Assembly: GCF_037102585.1 (NCBI RefSeq)
Contig: NW_027043820.1
Span: 1,956,501-2,020,500, forward strand
DNA from: Saccharomycopsis crataegensis
Lineage: Eukaryota; Ascomycota; Saccharomycetes; Ascoideales; Saccharomycopsidaceae
Direction of reading: 5' to 3'
DNA length: 64,000 nucleotides
How positions within the stretch are numbered: position 1 is the stretch's first letter; each line of letters starts with the position of its first letter. Made by a program: the position numbers and the translations under genes. Of the stretch, positions 21,096 through 31,197 are shown piece after piece. The notes under the pieces are model-generated. The model was not told the DNA's origin, searched no databases, and was given only the letters and a program-made list of their open reading frames with translations.

Positions 21096-21233
21096 ATGAT
21101 GAGCTTCTTGGAAGACGTGTATTTTGCCACATTGAAGATTATCAAATTCCTTTGGTTGACCTCTAATGGATATTTTCAAGCAGATTGTGGAACCTACAAG
21201 GGTTTCCCTTTCTGTTTCTTGTTACTTTACTAG
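21096..21233 (+). promoter_or_regulatory. Upstream ORF overlapping the CFT1 start
   Basis: A 45-codon ORF starts at ATG ATG (21096/21099), 70 bp before the CFT1 ATG and in another frame, and ends at TAG 21231-21233 inside CFT1. A second minimal uORF (ATG CAG TAA) is at 21081-21089. If transcription starts upstream of these, translation of CFT1 would be reduced or need leaky scanning. Confidence 0.4.
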
Positions 21234-21697
21234 CTCCAATTCACGGAATCTTGTGGTTTCCAAAGGTACGGTGCTTGAGATCTTCTCCATAGCTAAAGAC
21301 ATCCAGAAATTATCTTTGATTGCTTCATACAAACTCCATGGATTGATCACAGAGATAGCACCTGTTAAAACCATTGAGTCGAAAAATTTAGATTATTTAG
21401 TCATCGCCACGAAATTCGCGAAAATTTCGATTATCAAATGGAATTTCGAATTGCATAACATCGAAACTGTGTCTTTACATTATTACGAAAACTTTTTTGA
21501 AAGTAATTCACCAGTGAGATCTATATCAAATGCCACATTAGTGACGAATCCAGAAAATGATTGTGCTTGTATGACGTTCAATGACTTGTTGGCGTTCTTA
21601 CCTTTTAAGAAAGATTCAGATTTTGAAGGCAAGAACAAGAGGATGAGAGGTAAAAACAATGAGTCAAGTGATAGTGAATACAGTGATAATGATGATA

Positions 21698-21744
<47 letters not shown>

Positions 21745-24700
21745 GAAGATGGAGATGTGTTGATTTATAAACCAACTTTTATTGTTCCAGCAAATAAACT
21801 TGATACTTCTATTTCAGATATTATAAGCTGCAAGTTTTTACACAATTATAGAGAACCCACCTTGGCAATTTTGTTTTCTCCGAAGCATACGTGGGCAGGG
21901 AATTTGAAAAAACTGAAAGACGTTACCCATTTTGTTGTGTTGTCGTTAGATTTATACAAGAAGACTTCCACTACCATTATTTCTTTGAAAAACTTACCTT
22001 ACGATTTATATGACATCGTCCCTTTGAAAAAACCCCTTAATGGTTGTTTACTAGTTGGTTGCAACGAAATCATCCATGTTGACTCATCAGGTTCATCACA
22101 AGGTCTTATCACCAACAAATACACCAATAATATTACCGATTACAGAAATTTCACTAAAGACCAGAACGACTTGGATTTGAATTTGGAGAACTGTATCATT
22201 AGACCAATTCCTAATCTTCCAAAAAAGCTTTTATTGATCAGCGAAGAAGGGAAATTTTACTGGATTGATTTCAAAGTTGATGGGAGATTAATTAGAAGCT
22301 TCCTGATTAGTAAATTAGATGAGAGCACCTACATGAACATAATTGTGGAACATCCAAAATCCATGTGTGCGGTTGATGATGACTTATTATTTATCAGCTG
22401 CGATGATGGAAATTCATTATTGATCAAATTGGAAGATCTACTGAGGGGGGGAAATGACATTACTGGTGCTAAACAAATAACAAAGAAAACTAGCATCAAG
22501 GCAGAAAAGAGTGCCGAAGAAGACAGTGATAAGGGGGATAATAGAAAATCAGAGGATGGGGATGATGATGATGATATTAATTATAGTGATGAAGAAGATG
22601 AAGGTGATAATGATCAAAAGGATTCGATGGAAATTGATGAAGACGACGGAAATATCGATGATAATATGGGTGACAACAGCAAAAAGACATCTAACGCGAA
22701 TACATACAGATTTACAGTGAAAGATGTGTTGATTAATTGTGGACCAATATCGAATCTTACACTTGCGTCATTGTCGACTGAAAAATTCAGCAGTGGGCTT
22801 ACTAACCCTAATCATAATGAGGTTTCCATAATAGGGTCATCAGGAAACGGGAAATCCGGATCAATCATTACCATAAGCCCTTCTATTAAGCCAGAAGTCA
22901 GGTCAACTTTGCATTTTTCCGATGTCAATCGGATTTGGACCTTGAATAGCAAATCAGTGCTTTTGACCTCTAAAGGGGTTAGATTGGAAAGGAATTATAA
23001 TTACTTAGTCTCCACGAATTACACTGAGCTCAAATCTGATGTGTTTTCAATCACTGATAATTTCAAGAATGTTTCATTAACAACTGGTTTCCAAAACAAC
23101 GAAGCGATTATCATCATTGGCTTTGTGAATGCTAAACAAAACATCATCCACATCACTAGATACCATGTTCACTTATACGATTTGAATTTCAAGTTGTTGA
23201 AAACTTTCAAGATTCAGGATTTACAACCTGAAGCAGAACCGACGCAGGAAATAGATATTAATGGTGACCTTGATCAAGAAAATGAGGAATTTGAAAACCA
23301 GGAAGAATTTGTGTCAGGCTATATTTATGAAAATTGTGTGTTACTCACAACTTCAAAAGGTGCGGCCATAATAATCGAGATGATCCCTGAGGCTCTCAAC
23401 TTAAAAAAGAAGGCGAAAAAGGTTGCTGAGAAGGGTTTGAAATACTTCAATATTATTCCTATTCCTACAATTTTATCCGATGTTCTTATCACCACAGGTA
23501 CAATCTCAAGCTCTCACTTATTTGGCACCGTTAGTGATGTGAATTCAATTCTCGATAATATTCCAGTAAAGGGCGCTAAAAAAAGAGCAAGCGACGGTAC
23601 TGGTGGAGCTACAAAAAAGAGATTAGATAATAAAGACTTAGTTGACCAAAATAAAGGAGTATTGTTTATTTTAGTCACCGGTGATAATAGAGTGGCGATA
23701 TTCCAGAAGGACCATAAGAACAGGGTTTTCCAATTGGAGAGAATTGACAAGTTGTCTGAGCTTTTGACCCTTAATTTTTTCGATCTCAACGATGCTTATC
23801 CTGACCCATTCATCAAACAGGTGATGCTTGTTAATTTGGGAGATAAGCATGTTAATAAAGAATATTTGACTGTGTTGACAATTGGTGGTGAAACCTATTT
23901 CTATGAGTTGTTTTATGATAAGCTTAACAAGATTTGCAAATTCAAGAGAATAGAGAACACTCTAGTTACAGGTGCCCCAGATAATGCTTTCCCAAGAGGT
24001 ACAAAGGTAGAAAGAAGGCTCATTTACATTGATGATTTCAGAAATGGATTAAAATGCATATTTGTCACCGGGATTATTCCGTACTTTATTGTGAAGGAGG
24101 GTCACTCTTGTCCAAGAATATTCAAGTTTACCAAATTTCCTGCAATATCTTTTGCATCATTCAAGACCGATGATGATGATTCCATATCCAGTAAACCAAA
24201 TAAATTAACTAGTTTTTTCAACTTCAGTGACAAGGGCTCAAATTTCATTTTTGTGGATAATTTGAAAAATGCCAGAGTTTGCTCTATTCCATTTGATGAA
24301 AGCACCGACTACACAAACCAATTGCCTATACAAAAGATCTCAGTCGGAGAATCCGTGAAAGATATTACATATCACCAAACCTCCAATACTTTTATTGTAT
24401 CAACATTCCACGAAATTGAGTACAATTGTATTGACGAAGATGGTGAAAAAATTGCAGGATGGGAAGATAAACCACATGCGAAATCGTACAAAGGGTCTCT
24501 TAAGCTAATATCACCAAAAACTTGGACTGTCATCGATGAAATTGAATTTGAAGATAACCAGGTTGCCGTAACGATCAAATCAATGTTCCTAAACACTTCG
24601 TCTGCATCTGACGATGCTAATATGATTTCGTCAGCCCAAGTCGGAAACGTTAATAAGAGAAAAAAGGAAATTGTTTTGGTGGGAACTGGCAAATTTAGAA

Positions 24701-25635
24701 TGGAAGATTTGACTGCGAATGGCTCGTTCCATTTGTTCGAAATTATCGATATCGTTCCGGAGATTGGAAAGCCTGAATTCAAACATAAACTTAAGGAGAT
24801 TTTCAAAGAGTCAACCAGAGGTGCTGTTACTGCGTTAACTGAAGTGAGTGGAAGATTTTTGGTCTCCCAAGGGCAAAAAGTCTTGGTTAGGGACCTTCAA
24901 GAGGACAATACTGTGGTTCCCGTGGCATTTTTGGATACATCAATTTATGTTTCCGAGGCCAAATCATTCGGGAACTTGTTGATTCTTGGTGATATCATGA
25001 AAAGTATCTGGCTTGCCGGCTTTGATGCCGAACCTTATAGAATGATTATGATTTCCAAGGATGTGATTCAAGTTGATGTCAATGCCGCAGATTTCATTAG
25101 TTATAATGGTGATTTATTCTTTGTTATTGGTGATGACAATGAAAACTTGCACTTGTTACAATACAACCCTGAGGATCCAGCGTCGCTATCTGGTCAAAGA
25201 TTGGTGAGAAGAAGCACCATCAACATCAATACCACCACCACTTGTATGAAATCGTATCCAAAAAGAGCCAGTAGTACCAATGAATTCCAAGTCGTTGCAG
25301 GTAACATTGATGGTTCAGTTTACCTTGTGACTCCTATTTCTGAGGAATCTTACCGAAGAATGTACGTGCTACAACAACAATTGATTGAAAAAGAATTGCA
25401 TCATCTCGGGCTCAACCCAAAAATGAACCGTATTTCTCCAGTTTATGAAAGCGTTAATGCCAACTTCACCTCCAATTCGACACAACAAGCAAAAACATTG
25501 ATCGATTTTGAGGTTTTACAAAAATTCACAAGCTTGAATGATGACAGAAAGAGACAATTGGCCTTGAAGGTTGGGAGATACGCGTATACTGATATCTGGA
25601 AAGATCTAGTCGATCAGAATTTAGAAATGTTTTAG
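21166..25635 (+). CDS. CFT1: Cleavage and polyadenylation factor subunit Cft1 (CPSF-160 homologue)
   Basis: Encodes 1489 residues beginning MDIFKQIVEPTRVSLSVSC, the Cft1-type start. It is a multi-beta-propeller protein: the N-terminal MMS1/CPSF-type propeller is interrupted by an Asp run (about residues 172-197) and a second acidic Ser/Lys insert (about 450-510). The C-terminal CPSF_A region includes FILVTGDNRVAIF, LKLISPKTWTVID, GSFHLFEIIDIVPE and VVAGNIDGSVYLVTP, ending in FTSLNDDRKRQLALKVG. Family knowledge: the scaffold of the poly(A) polymerase module that recognises the polyadenylation signal. Two upstream ATGs precede the start. Confidence 0.95.
21691..21747. repeat. GAT trinucleotide repeat inside CFT1
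   Basis: Near-pure (GAT)n encoding an Asp run that ends in GAAGAAGATGGAGAT; it is in frame and in a propeller insert, so length variation would be tolerated. Confidence 0.9.
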
Positions 25636-25841
25636 TGATGTGAAACGTTGTTTGAGAAAGTTAGCTTTTGTGTATAATTAATATAACTTCAATTTATTCA
25701 ATTCCATTCATTATTCTTGTTTTAGATGTGATAGTAACTTATAAGTTCCCAAAATAACAAAAAAAAAGCTTACGATTATCAAGTTTATAATATCAAATTA
25801 GAACATCATTAAATTGAGAGCATGAAACCTAATTAACAAGA

Positions 25842-26594
25842 TTAGTCGAACAAACCGAAACCCATGTCGTCATCGGATTCTTCTTCTTCTTCAGCTGGAG
25901 CTTCTTCTTCAGCGGCAGCAGCAGAACCACCGGCGGCAGCAGCTGGGGCGGCAGCAGCTGGAGCAGAGGCAGCACTCAACAACAATTCCTTGAGGTTCTT
26001 ACCTTCCAAAGCTTGAGCGTAGACATCAGCCCAGATCTAAACAAATCATGTTAGTATGATGATATCACAATAATGGAGGGAAAAAGTCTAGAAATTAGAA
26101 CATCGTCATGGAAGAGATACAAATATTGAGCCAAAAGTATGAAAATGAAAATAAATAAACACAAGTTGACTGATCATCATGTAGTTCAAAACACCCATAT
26201 TGCCATTTAGATCAACTTTTCCTTTCAAAGTTTTCTTTCTATGACTTCGGTACAACATTCTAAAAAGCAGTAACTGTTCCTACTTTACTATCCATCCCTC
26301 ACACACAATCTATATTCTATTCAGCTTCCATTTTTTTTTTGAAGGCACAGCCATGTAATTTCACTTTCCATAATCCATAATTATATTCACATTTCCTGAT
26401 TCATATTTAATAATAAGATCTCTTCTTCACGATTCTCAATTTTGACATGTTCCAATTCACACTGTTCATTAAAAACTTACTTGGTCAATGGAACCACCAG
26501 CGGCCTTGATCAAGCTGACCAATTTGTCAGAAGTGATATCGATTTCAGCATCAGCTAAGATGAGAGCGGCGTAAGAGACTAAAGAATCAGACAT
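25842..26594 (-). CDS. RPP1: 60S acidic ribosomal protein P1, spliced
   Basis: Exon 1 is 26481-26594 (38 codons) and exon 2 is 25842-26036, giving 102 residues. The 444-bp intron (26037-26480) has donor GTAAGT, a perfect TACTAAC branch site and acceptor TTTAG. The protein starts [18 protein letters not shown], has the P1 helical dimerisation domain, an Ala/Gly hinge, and the universal stalk tail [11 protein letters not shown]. It forms the ribosomal stalk with P0 and P2. P1 rather than P2 is supported by SYAALILAD and NLKELL. A or B type is not assigned. The promoter carries a TAGGGC/GCCCTA palindrome and a CACGTG site. Confidence 0.95.
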
Positions 26595-26713
26595 TATGAT
26601 ATTATTACTGTGATTTCGTTATACTGCTGAATTCTTTACTACAGCTACAAATTTGGACATTTAATTTTTCAACAGTTCAGTGTTACGAAAAAATTGGTGG
26701 TGAACGCGAAAAA

Positions 26714-26746
26714 TAGGGCGTATTGTGCCCTATATCAATACACGTG
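26714..26746. promoter_or_regulatory. Palindrome TAGGGC...GCCCTA plus CACGTG, likely Tbf1 and Cbf1 sites of RPP1
   Basis: The inverted repeat ATAGGGC (26713-26719) and GCCCTAT (26727-26733) has a 7-base spacer; CACGTG lies at 26741-26746 with GATAA after it. About 120-150 bp upstream of the P1 start, this matches the arrangement known for Candida albicans ribosomal-protein promoters: a Tbf1 palindrome with TAGGGC arms near a Cbf1 E-box. Factor assignment is inference. Confidence 0.6.
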
Positions 26747-26966
26747 ATAAAAGGACGCCTTCCTACTTCTCAATATTTTTGACGTATGCACAATTTTTAT
26801 ATGGAGAAGTAGAGGGTTTACTTATAATAAGATGTGGAGAAATCACAAAAATATGAAAATACACCAAAAATGAATCATTAATTAATAGACTACTTATAAA
26901 CAAGAAATAGGGGCGTAAAGAAAGGAGGGGCAGATATATACAACTGACTGAAGCCAGGTAAATAAT

Positions 26967-27755
26967 TCAAGAAAAGAACTTTTGGAGAGAGTTCAACCAG
27001 GTGAAGTATTCCTTGTTTTCCTTGTATTCAGAATAGGAAATGACAAAGTCTCCCAACGATTCGTCAACGCCCAAGTCCTTAATATAGGATTCAATAGATT
27101 CTTGTAATGATTCATCCAAGTTGCTGAATGGTGGGCCATGGTAAGTAATTTGTCTAACAGTTTCACTTTCTGCAGATTCAGACAAAGCCAATTTGGAATC
27201 AGCATATGGAGTAACACTTTCGACGTACATGGAGCAATCATCCAACTTGAACAAGACTTCTATAGAGATAGCGGAGTTGTCGGCCTTCTTTTCAACGACA
27301 ATGTTAACGTTGGCAAATTCTTCATTAAGATCCTTTTCGAAATCAAATTCTTCATTGTTTTCACCTTCTTGTTCCATGATGTTTGGTTCTGGGATGTTTG
27401 TAACTTGAGAAACGTCGAAGTAGATGTGGATAATTTCGCTGTCAGTCTCCTTAACAATTTCGGCCAAACTACTGTGTTTGTTGGAGGATTCGACAACCTT
27501 GAAGCCAGTAGAGTCTAAGAAAGCATTGATGACTTCTGGTTTTTCTTTGTGTTCATCAATCTCTGTTTCGAGTTGGATTTCAGACTTCAAAACATTGACA
27601 ATGTTCTCTTTGCTACCTTTAGCAACTTGCGAGTAACTGAAATAACGTTGGTTGATGGCAACTGGTGCTTTGAAAGCAACCTTAGCAGCCTGAGAAAGGA
27701 GAGAATATCTAGAAATTTGCTTGGTAGCAAGTCTTAATGATGAACGGAAAGCCAT
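26967..27755 (-). CDS. MAM33: Mitochondrial acidic matrix protein Mam33 (p32 family)
   Basis: Encodes 262 residues. The first ~45 residues are an Arg/Ser/Ala-rich presequence (MAFRSSLRLATKQISRYSLL, then a likely cleavage near YFSYS). The mature part is strongly acidic with the p32 pattern: VNVLKSEIQLETEID near the start, an acidic loop EQEGENNEEFDFEKDLNEE, and the C-terminal TYHGPPFSNLDESLQ and EYFTWLNSLQKF. Family knowledge: a trimeric doughnut protein of the mitochondrial matrix linked to mitochondrial translation and respiratory growth. Confidence 0.95.
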   Translation of the reverse strand: MAFRSSLRLATKQISRYSLLSQAAKVAFKAPVAINQRYFSYSQVAKGSKENIVNVLKSEIQLETEIDEHKEKPEVINAFLDSTGFKVVESSNKHSSLAEIVKETDSEIIHIYFDVSQVTNIPEPNIMEQEGENNEEFDFEKDLNEEFANVNIVVEKKADNSAISIEVLFKLDDCSMYVESVTPYADSKLALSESAESETVRQITYHGPPFSNLDESLQESIESYIKDLGVDESLGDFVISYSEYKENKEYFTWLNSLQKFFS

Positions 27756-27854
27756 GGTTCTATTGTATTGTATTATGATTTAGTTAATGCTCACACAACC
27801 AACATAGAGAAGTGATGAGGTTTATTTTTTTTTTTTTTTTTACCATAAAATTTT

Positions 27855-27884
27855 CAGAGCCTTGCAGAGCCTTGCAGAGCCTCG
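27855..27884. repeat. Three tandem 10-bp repeats CAGAGCCTTG
   Basis: Two exact copies and one with a single change (CAGAGCCTCG) lie 100 bp upstream of the MAM33 ATG. The 10-bp period is close to one helical turn. Confidence 0.85.
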
Positions 27885-28300
27885 TGACCAAAATTAATTG
27901 TAAGTTACGCTTTATCTTCAAGTTGACTAAACCCATATAATACGTTGATCAACAATTAGAATGACGATATATGAATAAGATAATTGAAGAAAAGGAGATG
28001 AATAAAAAGAAAATATATATAAAAAAAAAAAAAAAAAAGTCGTGCACAGCACCCATAATTGTTAAACATCCTTATCTAGTCTCAATACTAAAATTAATTC
28101 ATCTCATTCAGGAGCAGGAAATCACACTTCAATATTTCAAAAGCACCAGCCTCTACCAAATTCAACTTCTGAGTATGACCTATATTAGATATCTGAAAAA
28201 TGGAAGTGTTGGTTAAATTGCCTTGAAGAAGAAATTGCACCCATATCCAAACTGTAATCCATAAAATACGAGCTTTTGTAATACTACTTTTTTGCGTCAT
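27885..28300. other. Intergenic region upstream of MAM33
   Basis: Contains an A-run of 18 at 28021-28038 and otherwise AT-rich sequence up to the 3' end of CSN12; no further feature recognised. Confidence 0.4.
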
Positions 28301-29596
28301 CTAAACCAACTTTACCAACTTCGGAAATGGTTGAGATTTACTCACAACAACCACAGATTTGCTGTGAGAAATATAACCCTTGATCCATCCAGAGAAAATC
28401 ATATTGGCCACAAAGCACTCAGCAGCATCAAGATCAAAATTGACCTTGCCACTATTACGTCGAGTTTCCATTTTTTGTGAGTCAGGAGTGTAATTGTTGG
28501 CGAAGTCCAAAGCTTTGGCAAAAGCACTCAATGGCAATTGGTAATATATTGGGAATATTTTTGGCAAAGTTTTGATATTCAAATAAGTCTTTTTGAACAA
28601 TCGACAAATCACCAAGGTCTTAATTTGTTGAAAAACTAAGTACAAGTTCTTTCTTAGCAAGAAAATTTCAATTTTTTTCACATGAACATTGAAATTCTTC
28701 AAATTACCTTCTTTGGCATACTTGAAGATATCACCATACATTGCTTTGACTTTTGGGAAATTATCAAGCATGTATTGGCTCGGTAAGCGCCTTGTAATTA
28801 AGAAGGTTATCGGAACCAACATTAAAAGAATACTCTGTTGCTGATTCTTGTATTTTATTGAAATTGCTGCCCCTCCAATTAATTGCAAAGCTTGATTAAG
28901 GTTGTCATAGGCTTTCTCGAATGCACCATCGTTTGCGCATAAACAACTATTATAATACAAGTAGGAAATAGCGTTGCCTTTTGGGATCTCTTTCAAAGAA
29001 GGTAATTCATTCATTTTCTGTTGACAAGCTTTCTGAACAGACCCTGCTAAATCATAATTACTTAAACTGAAGTAGATCAGATACATCTGGGCAATGAAAA
29101 AGTAAACAGCCTTCTTTTTGTTGCGAGCTTTATTCTCCTCTTTGTCGTTGAGGCATATTGTGAAAGATCTATTGATAGTTCTTGCAGCAACTTGAATATA
29201 TTTTTCTGTTGGTTCGGGTATCGATAGATTGTTCTTAACTTCGTTGTCAGCATCAATGGCCAATAACTTCAAATCTCTCACCACTGTTTTCAATGCAGTC
29301 AAAACCCAATCATCTTCCTTTTCAGCAATGCGGTTCATGGCCTTCAACAATGTGTTGCTGCATTCAAAAGCTTCGATTATTTTGTTGTTCTGAATATTCT
29401 TCACCACATTTAAGTAACCAATGATAACTGGTCTCCAATGCGCTTCAAACTGTGCCAACCCAAGGTCAGTATTTTCTACGGGCTTGTTCACAAATGCCCC
29501 ATTTGCCACCCATAATTGAAAACCTAAAGAAATGCTATCCTTGTGAGAAATACTATCATAAAATCTTTGAAGATAACCTGGAACTGGATTTCTCAT
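28301..29596 (-). CDS. CSN12: PCI-domain protein Csn12 (PCID2/Thp1 family)
   Basis: Encodes 431 residues from ATG 29596; an in-frame TTG start at 29686 was rejected. The N-terminus LQRFYDSISHKDS and AFEAHWRPVIIGYLNVV, the middle ISYLYYNSCLCANDGAFEKAYDNLN, MLVPITFLITRRLPSQYMLD, and the winged-helix C-terminus ECFVANMIFSGWIKGYISHS ending in QPFPKL are the Csn12 pattern. Family knowledge: Csn12 binds Thp3 and Sem1 and acts in transcription-coupled mRNA processing; it was first found with the COP9 signalosome. The related TREX-2 subunit Thp1 is the main alternative. Confidence 0.82.
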   Translation of the reverse strand: MRNPVPGYLQRFYDSISHKDSISLGFQLWVANGAFVNKPVENTDLGLAQFEAHWRPVIIGYLNVVKNIQNNKIIEAFECSNTLLKAMNRIAEKEDDWVLTALKTVVRDLKLLAIDADNEVKNNLSIPEPTEKYIQVAARTINRSFTICLNDKEENKARNKKKAVYFFIAQMYLIYFSLSNYDLAGSVQKACQQKMNELPSLKEIPKGNAISYLYYNSCLCANDGAFEKAYDNLNQALQLIGGAAISIKYKNQQQSILLMLVPITFLITRRLPSQYMLDNFPKVKAMYGDIFKYAKEGNLKNFNVHVKKIEIFLLRKNLYLVFQQIKTLVICRLFKKTYLNIKTLPKIFPIYYQLPLSAFAKALDFANNYTPDSQKMETRRNSGKVNFDLDAAECFVANMIFSGWIKGYISHSKSVVVVSKSQPFPKLVKLV

Positions 29597-29951
29597 TTGG
29601 AAGGTGGTGTGGATAACGACTATCGTAGAAAGGTGATAGGGAAACCAGAAGCACACAAAATCTCTCCTTCTTTGCGACAACAACAAAAAAAAAAAAAATG
29701 CACGTGCACCTTGATATAAGAAGAAGATGTTGTAACATATTAATATATGTCAGTATTTTTGTCAACTTTATTTTCCAGAGAGATAGAGAAAAAGAAAGAG
29801 AAAGAAAGAGTAATTGTATAAGTTTACTTCGCAGAGTGTTCTCAAATATATAGACTAAGTGGAAGAAAACAGCAGAGAAACAAAATCAAAATATAATAAA
29901 AAAAAACAAGCCCAAAAGTAGAATGGCGACAGTCTAGTAGCCCGAGCATCA
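29597..29951. other. Intergenic region between CSN12 and MAK32
   Basis: 355 bp. It holds an A-rich run at 29685-29698, a purine-rich AGAGAAAGAAAGAG block near 29780-29810, and the MAK32 3' flank. No gene seen. Confidence 0.4.
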
Positions 29952-31037
29952 CTATTTTTCTAAATCCTCTAAAACTTTGTCTGTAGTAGTTTCTAGTTTG
30001 GACCATTGTAAATACATATCTATTCTATCTCTTAAATCACTGCCATTCCAGTCTGATTTACCTGACAACTTGGCAACCCCCAACTGTTCAAGACAGAGGC
30101 CGGAAGCAACACTGGCCATCACGCCAGCAGTTTCCCAATCATGTCCAAGGAGTAGCGCTGTAGCGAATGCTCCACAAGCAGTATTCCCAGCACCAGTACA
30201 ATCAAGTACCTTAGGCAGTGGATTAAGTATTTGATAGGCAGGAAACCATTTCTTGTAGCCCTTCTTGCTACAAACATAAATTCCAAGTTCACCACATCTC
30301 AACACAAGAACAGATCCAAGACCTTGATTTCCCTCCTTGGTTAGGTAAGGAATGTATCTATCTGCCAATGACTCCAACTCAGGCTTTGTGAACGGTTCAG
30401 GCTCCCCAAAGAACCGAGCAGCCTCCTCAGAGTTAGGGGATAAAATATCAACCTTCGATAATATTTTTTGGCACCTTGATAGATTCTCTGGGATGCACAG
30501 GTAAGGAACAGGTTCCCAACAAATAACCGCAGAGTTTGGATTATCGTAAGCAATGCCTTGAACTTTCTCCAACTGTTGGATCATGTCAGCACATCTATCT
30601 GCCGAGCAGATGAAATGAAACGACCTTGATTGCAAGAGAAAATCGTACCCGATAATATCTGGAATATCAATTCGTTTCTTGGGAGTCAAATATTTGAATT
30701 CACGGAAATCATGTTCACCATAACTGTTCCAACCTCTGGTAGTTAATCTTTCTGGATTGTCTCTAATGATTGTACTCGTTTGCCAGCTCAAAATGATGTC
30801 TTTAATTTCAGCAGGAAAATCAGAGCCCGCGTCTAATATAAATCCAGCTTTTCTTGTATTGTTGAATGATAATGCCACTCTAGCTCCAAAGAGACCAAAA
30901 AAACCACCGCCGCCGATGATATTAAAAACAGAAGGCTTATCTAAATAATGGATCTCATCAATAATGAACATCCCAAGGGAAGTAAATATTGGCAGCTCAA
31001 CATCCTTGTCCATTTTACCCACCAGACTCGCGATCAT
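29952..31037 (-). CDS. MAK32: Mak32, PfkB-type carbohydrate-kinase-like protein
   Basis: Encodes 361 residues; ATG 31013 (MDKDVELPIFTSLGM) is an alternative start. The fold is PfkB-like: FTSLGMFIIDEIHY, IIGGGGFFGLFGARVALSF, SPNSEEAARFFGEPEPFT, VLRCGELGIYV, and the anion-hole region DCTGAGNTACGAFATALL. The usual GAGD catalytic Asp is Asn here. Family knowledge: S. cerevisiae MAK32 is needed for stable maintenance of the L-A double-stranded RNA virus; its biochemical activity is unknown. Its 5' neighbour, the Eat1-like gene, is tandem with 160 bp between. Confidence 0.85.
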   Translation of the reverse strand: MIASLVGKMDKDVELPIFTSLGMFIIDEIHYLDKPSVFNIIGGGGFFGLFGARVALSFNNTRKAGFILDAGSDFPAEIKDIILSWQTSTIIRDNPERLTTRGWNSYGEHDFREFKYLTPKKRIDIPDIIGYDFLLQSRSFHFICSADRCADMIQQLEKVQGIAYDNPNSAVICWEPVPYLCIPENLSRCQKILSKVDILSPNSEEAARFFGEPEPFTKPELESLADRYIPYLTKEGNQGLGSVLVLRCGELGIYVCSKKGYKKWFPAYQILNPLPKVLDCTGAGNTACGAFATALLLGHDWETAGVMASVASGLCLEQLGVAKLSGKSDWNGSDLRDRIDMYLQWSKLETTTDKVLEDLEK

Positions 31038-31197
31038 CCTTCGCTAGGTTATCATCTGATGCGGCTTCATTTTTATCATAGACGTATCGCTAGCCATCGC
31101 ATCGTAACCAGCATCAGTGCACATGTATACTACTGCTGCTACAAAATATAATGTAAAAATATATAAATGTAAATATATGATATATGAGCAAGACTAA

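Noticed and set aside
26037-26480. snoRNA inside the RPP1 intron
   Set aside because: An ATGATGA-like motif and a short AAGTTGA/TCAACTT inverted repeat are present, but no properly spaced C and D boxes were found.
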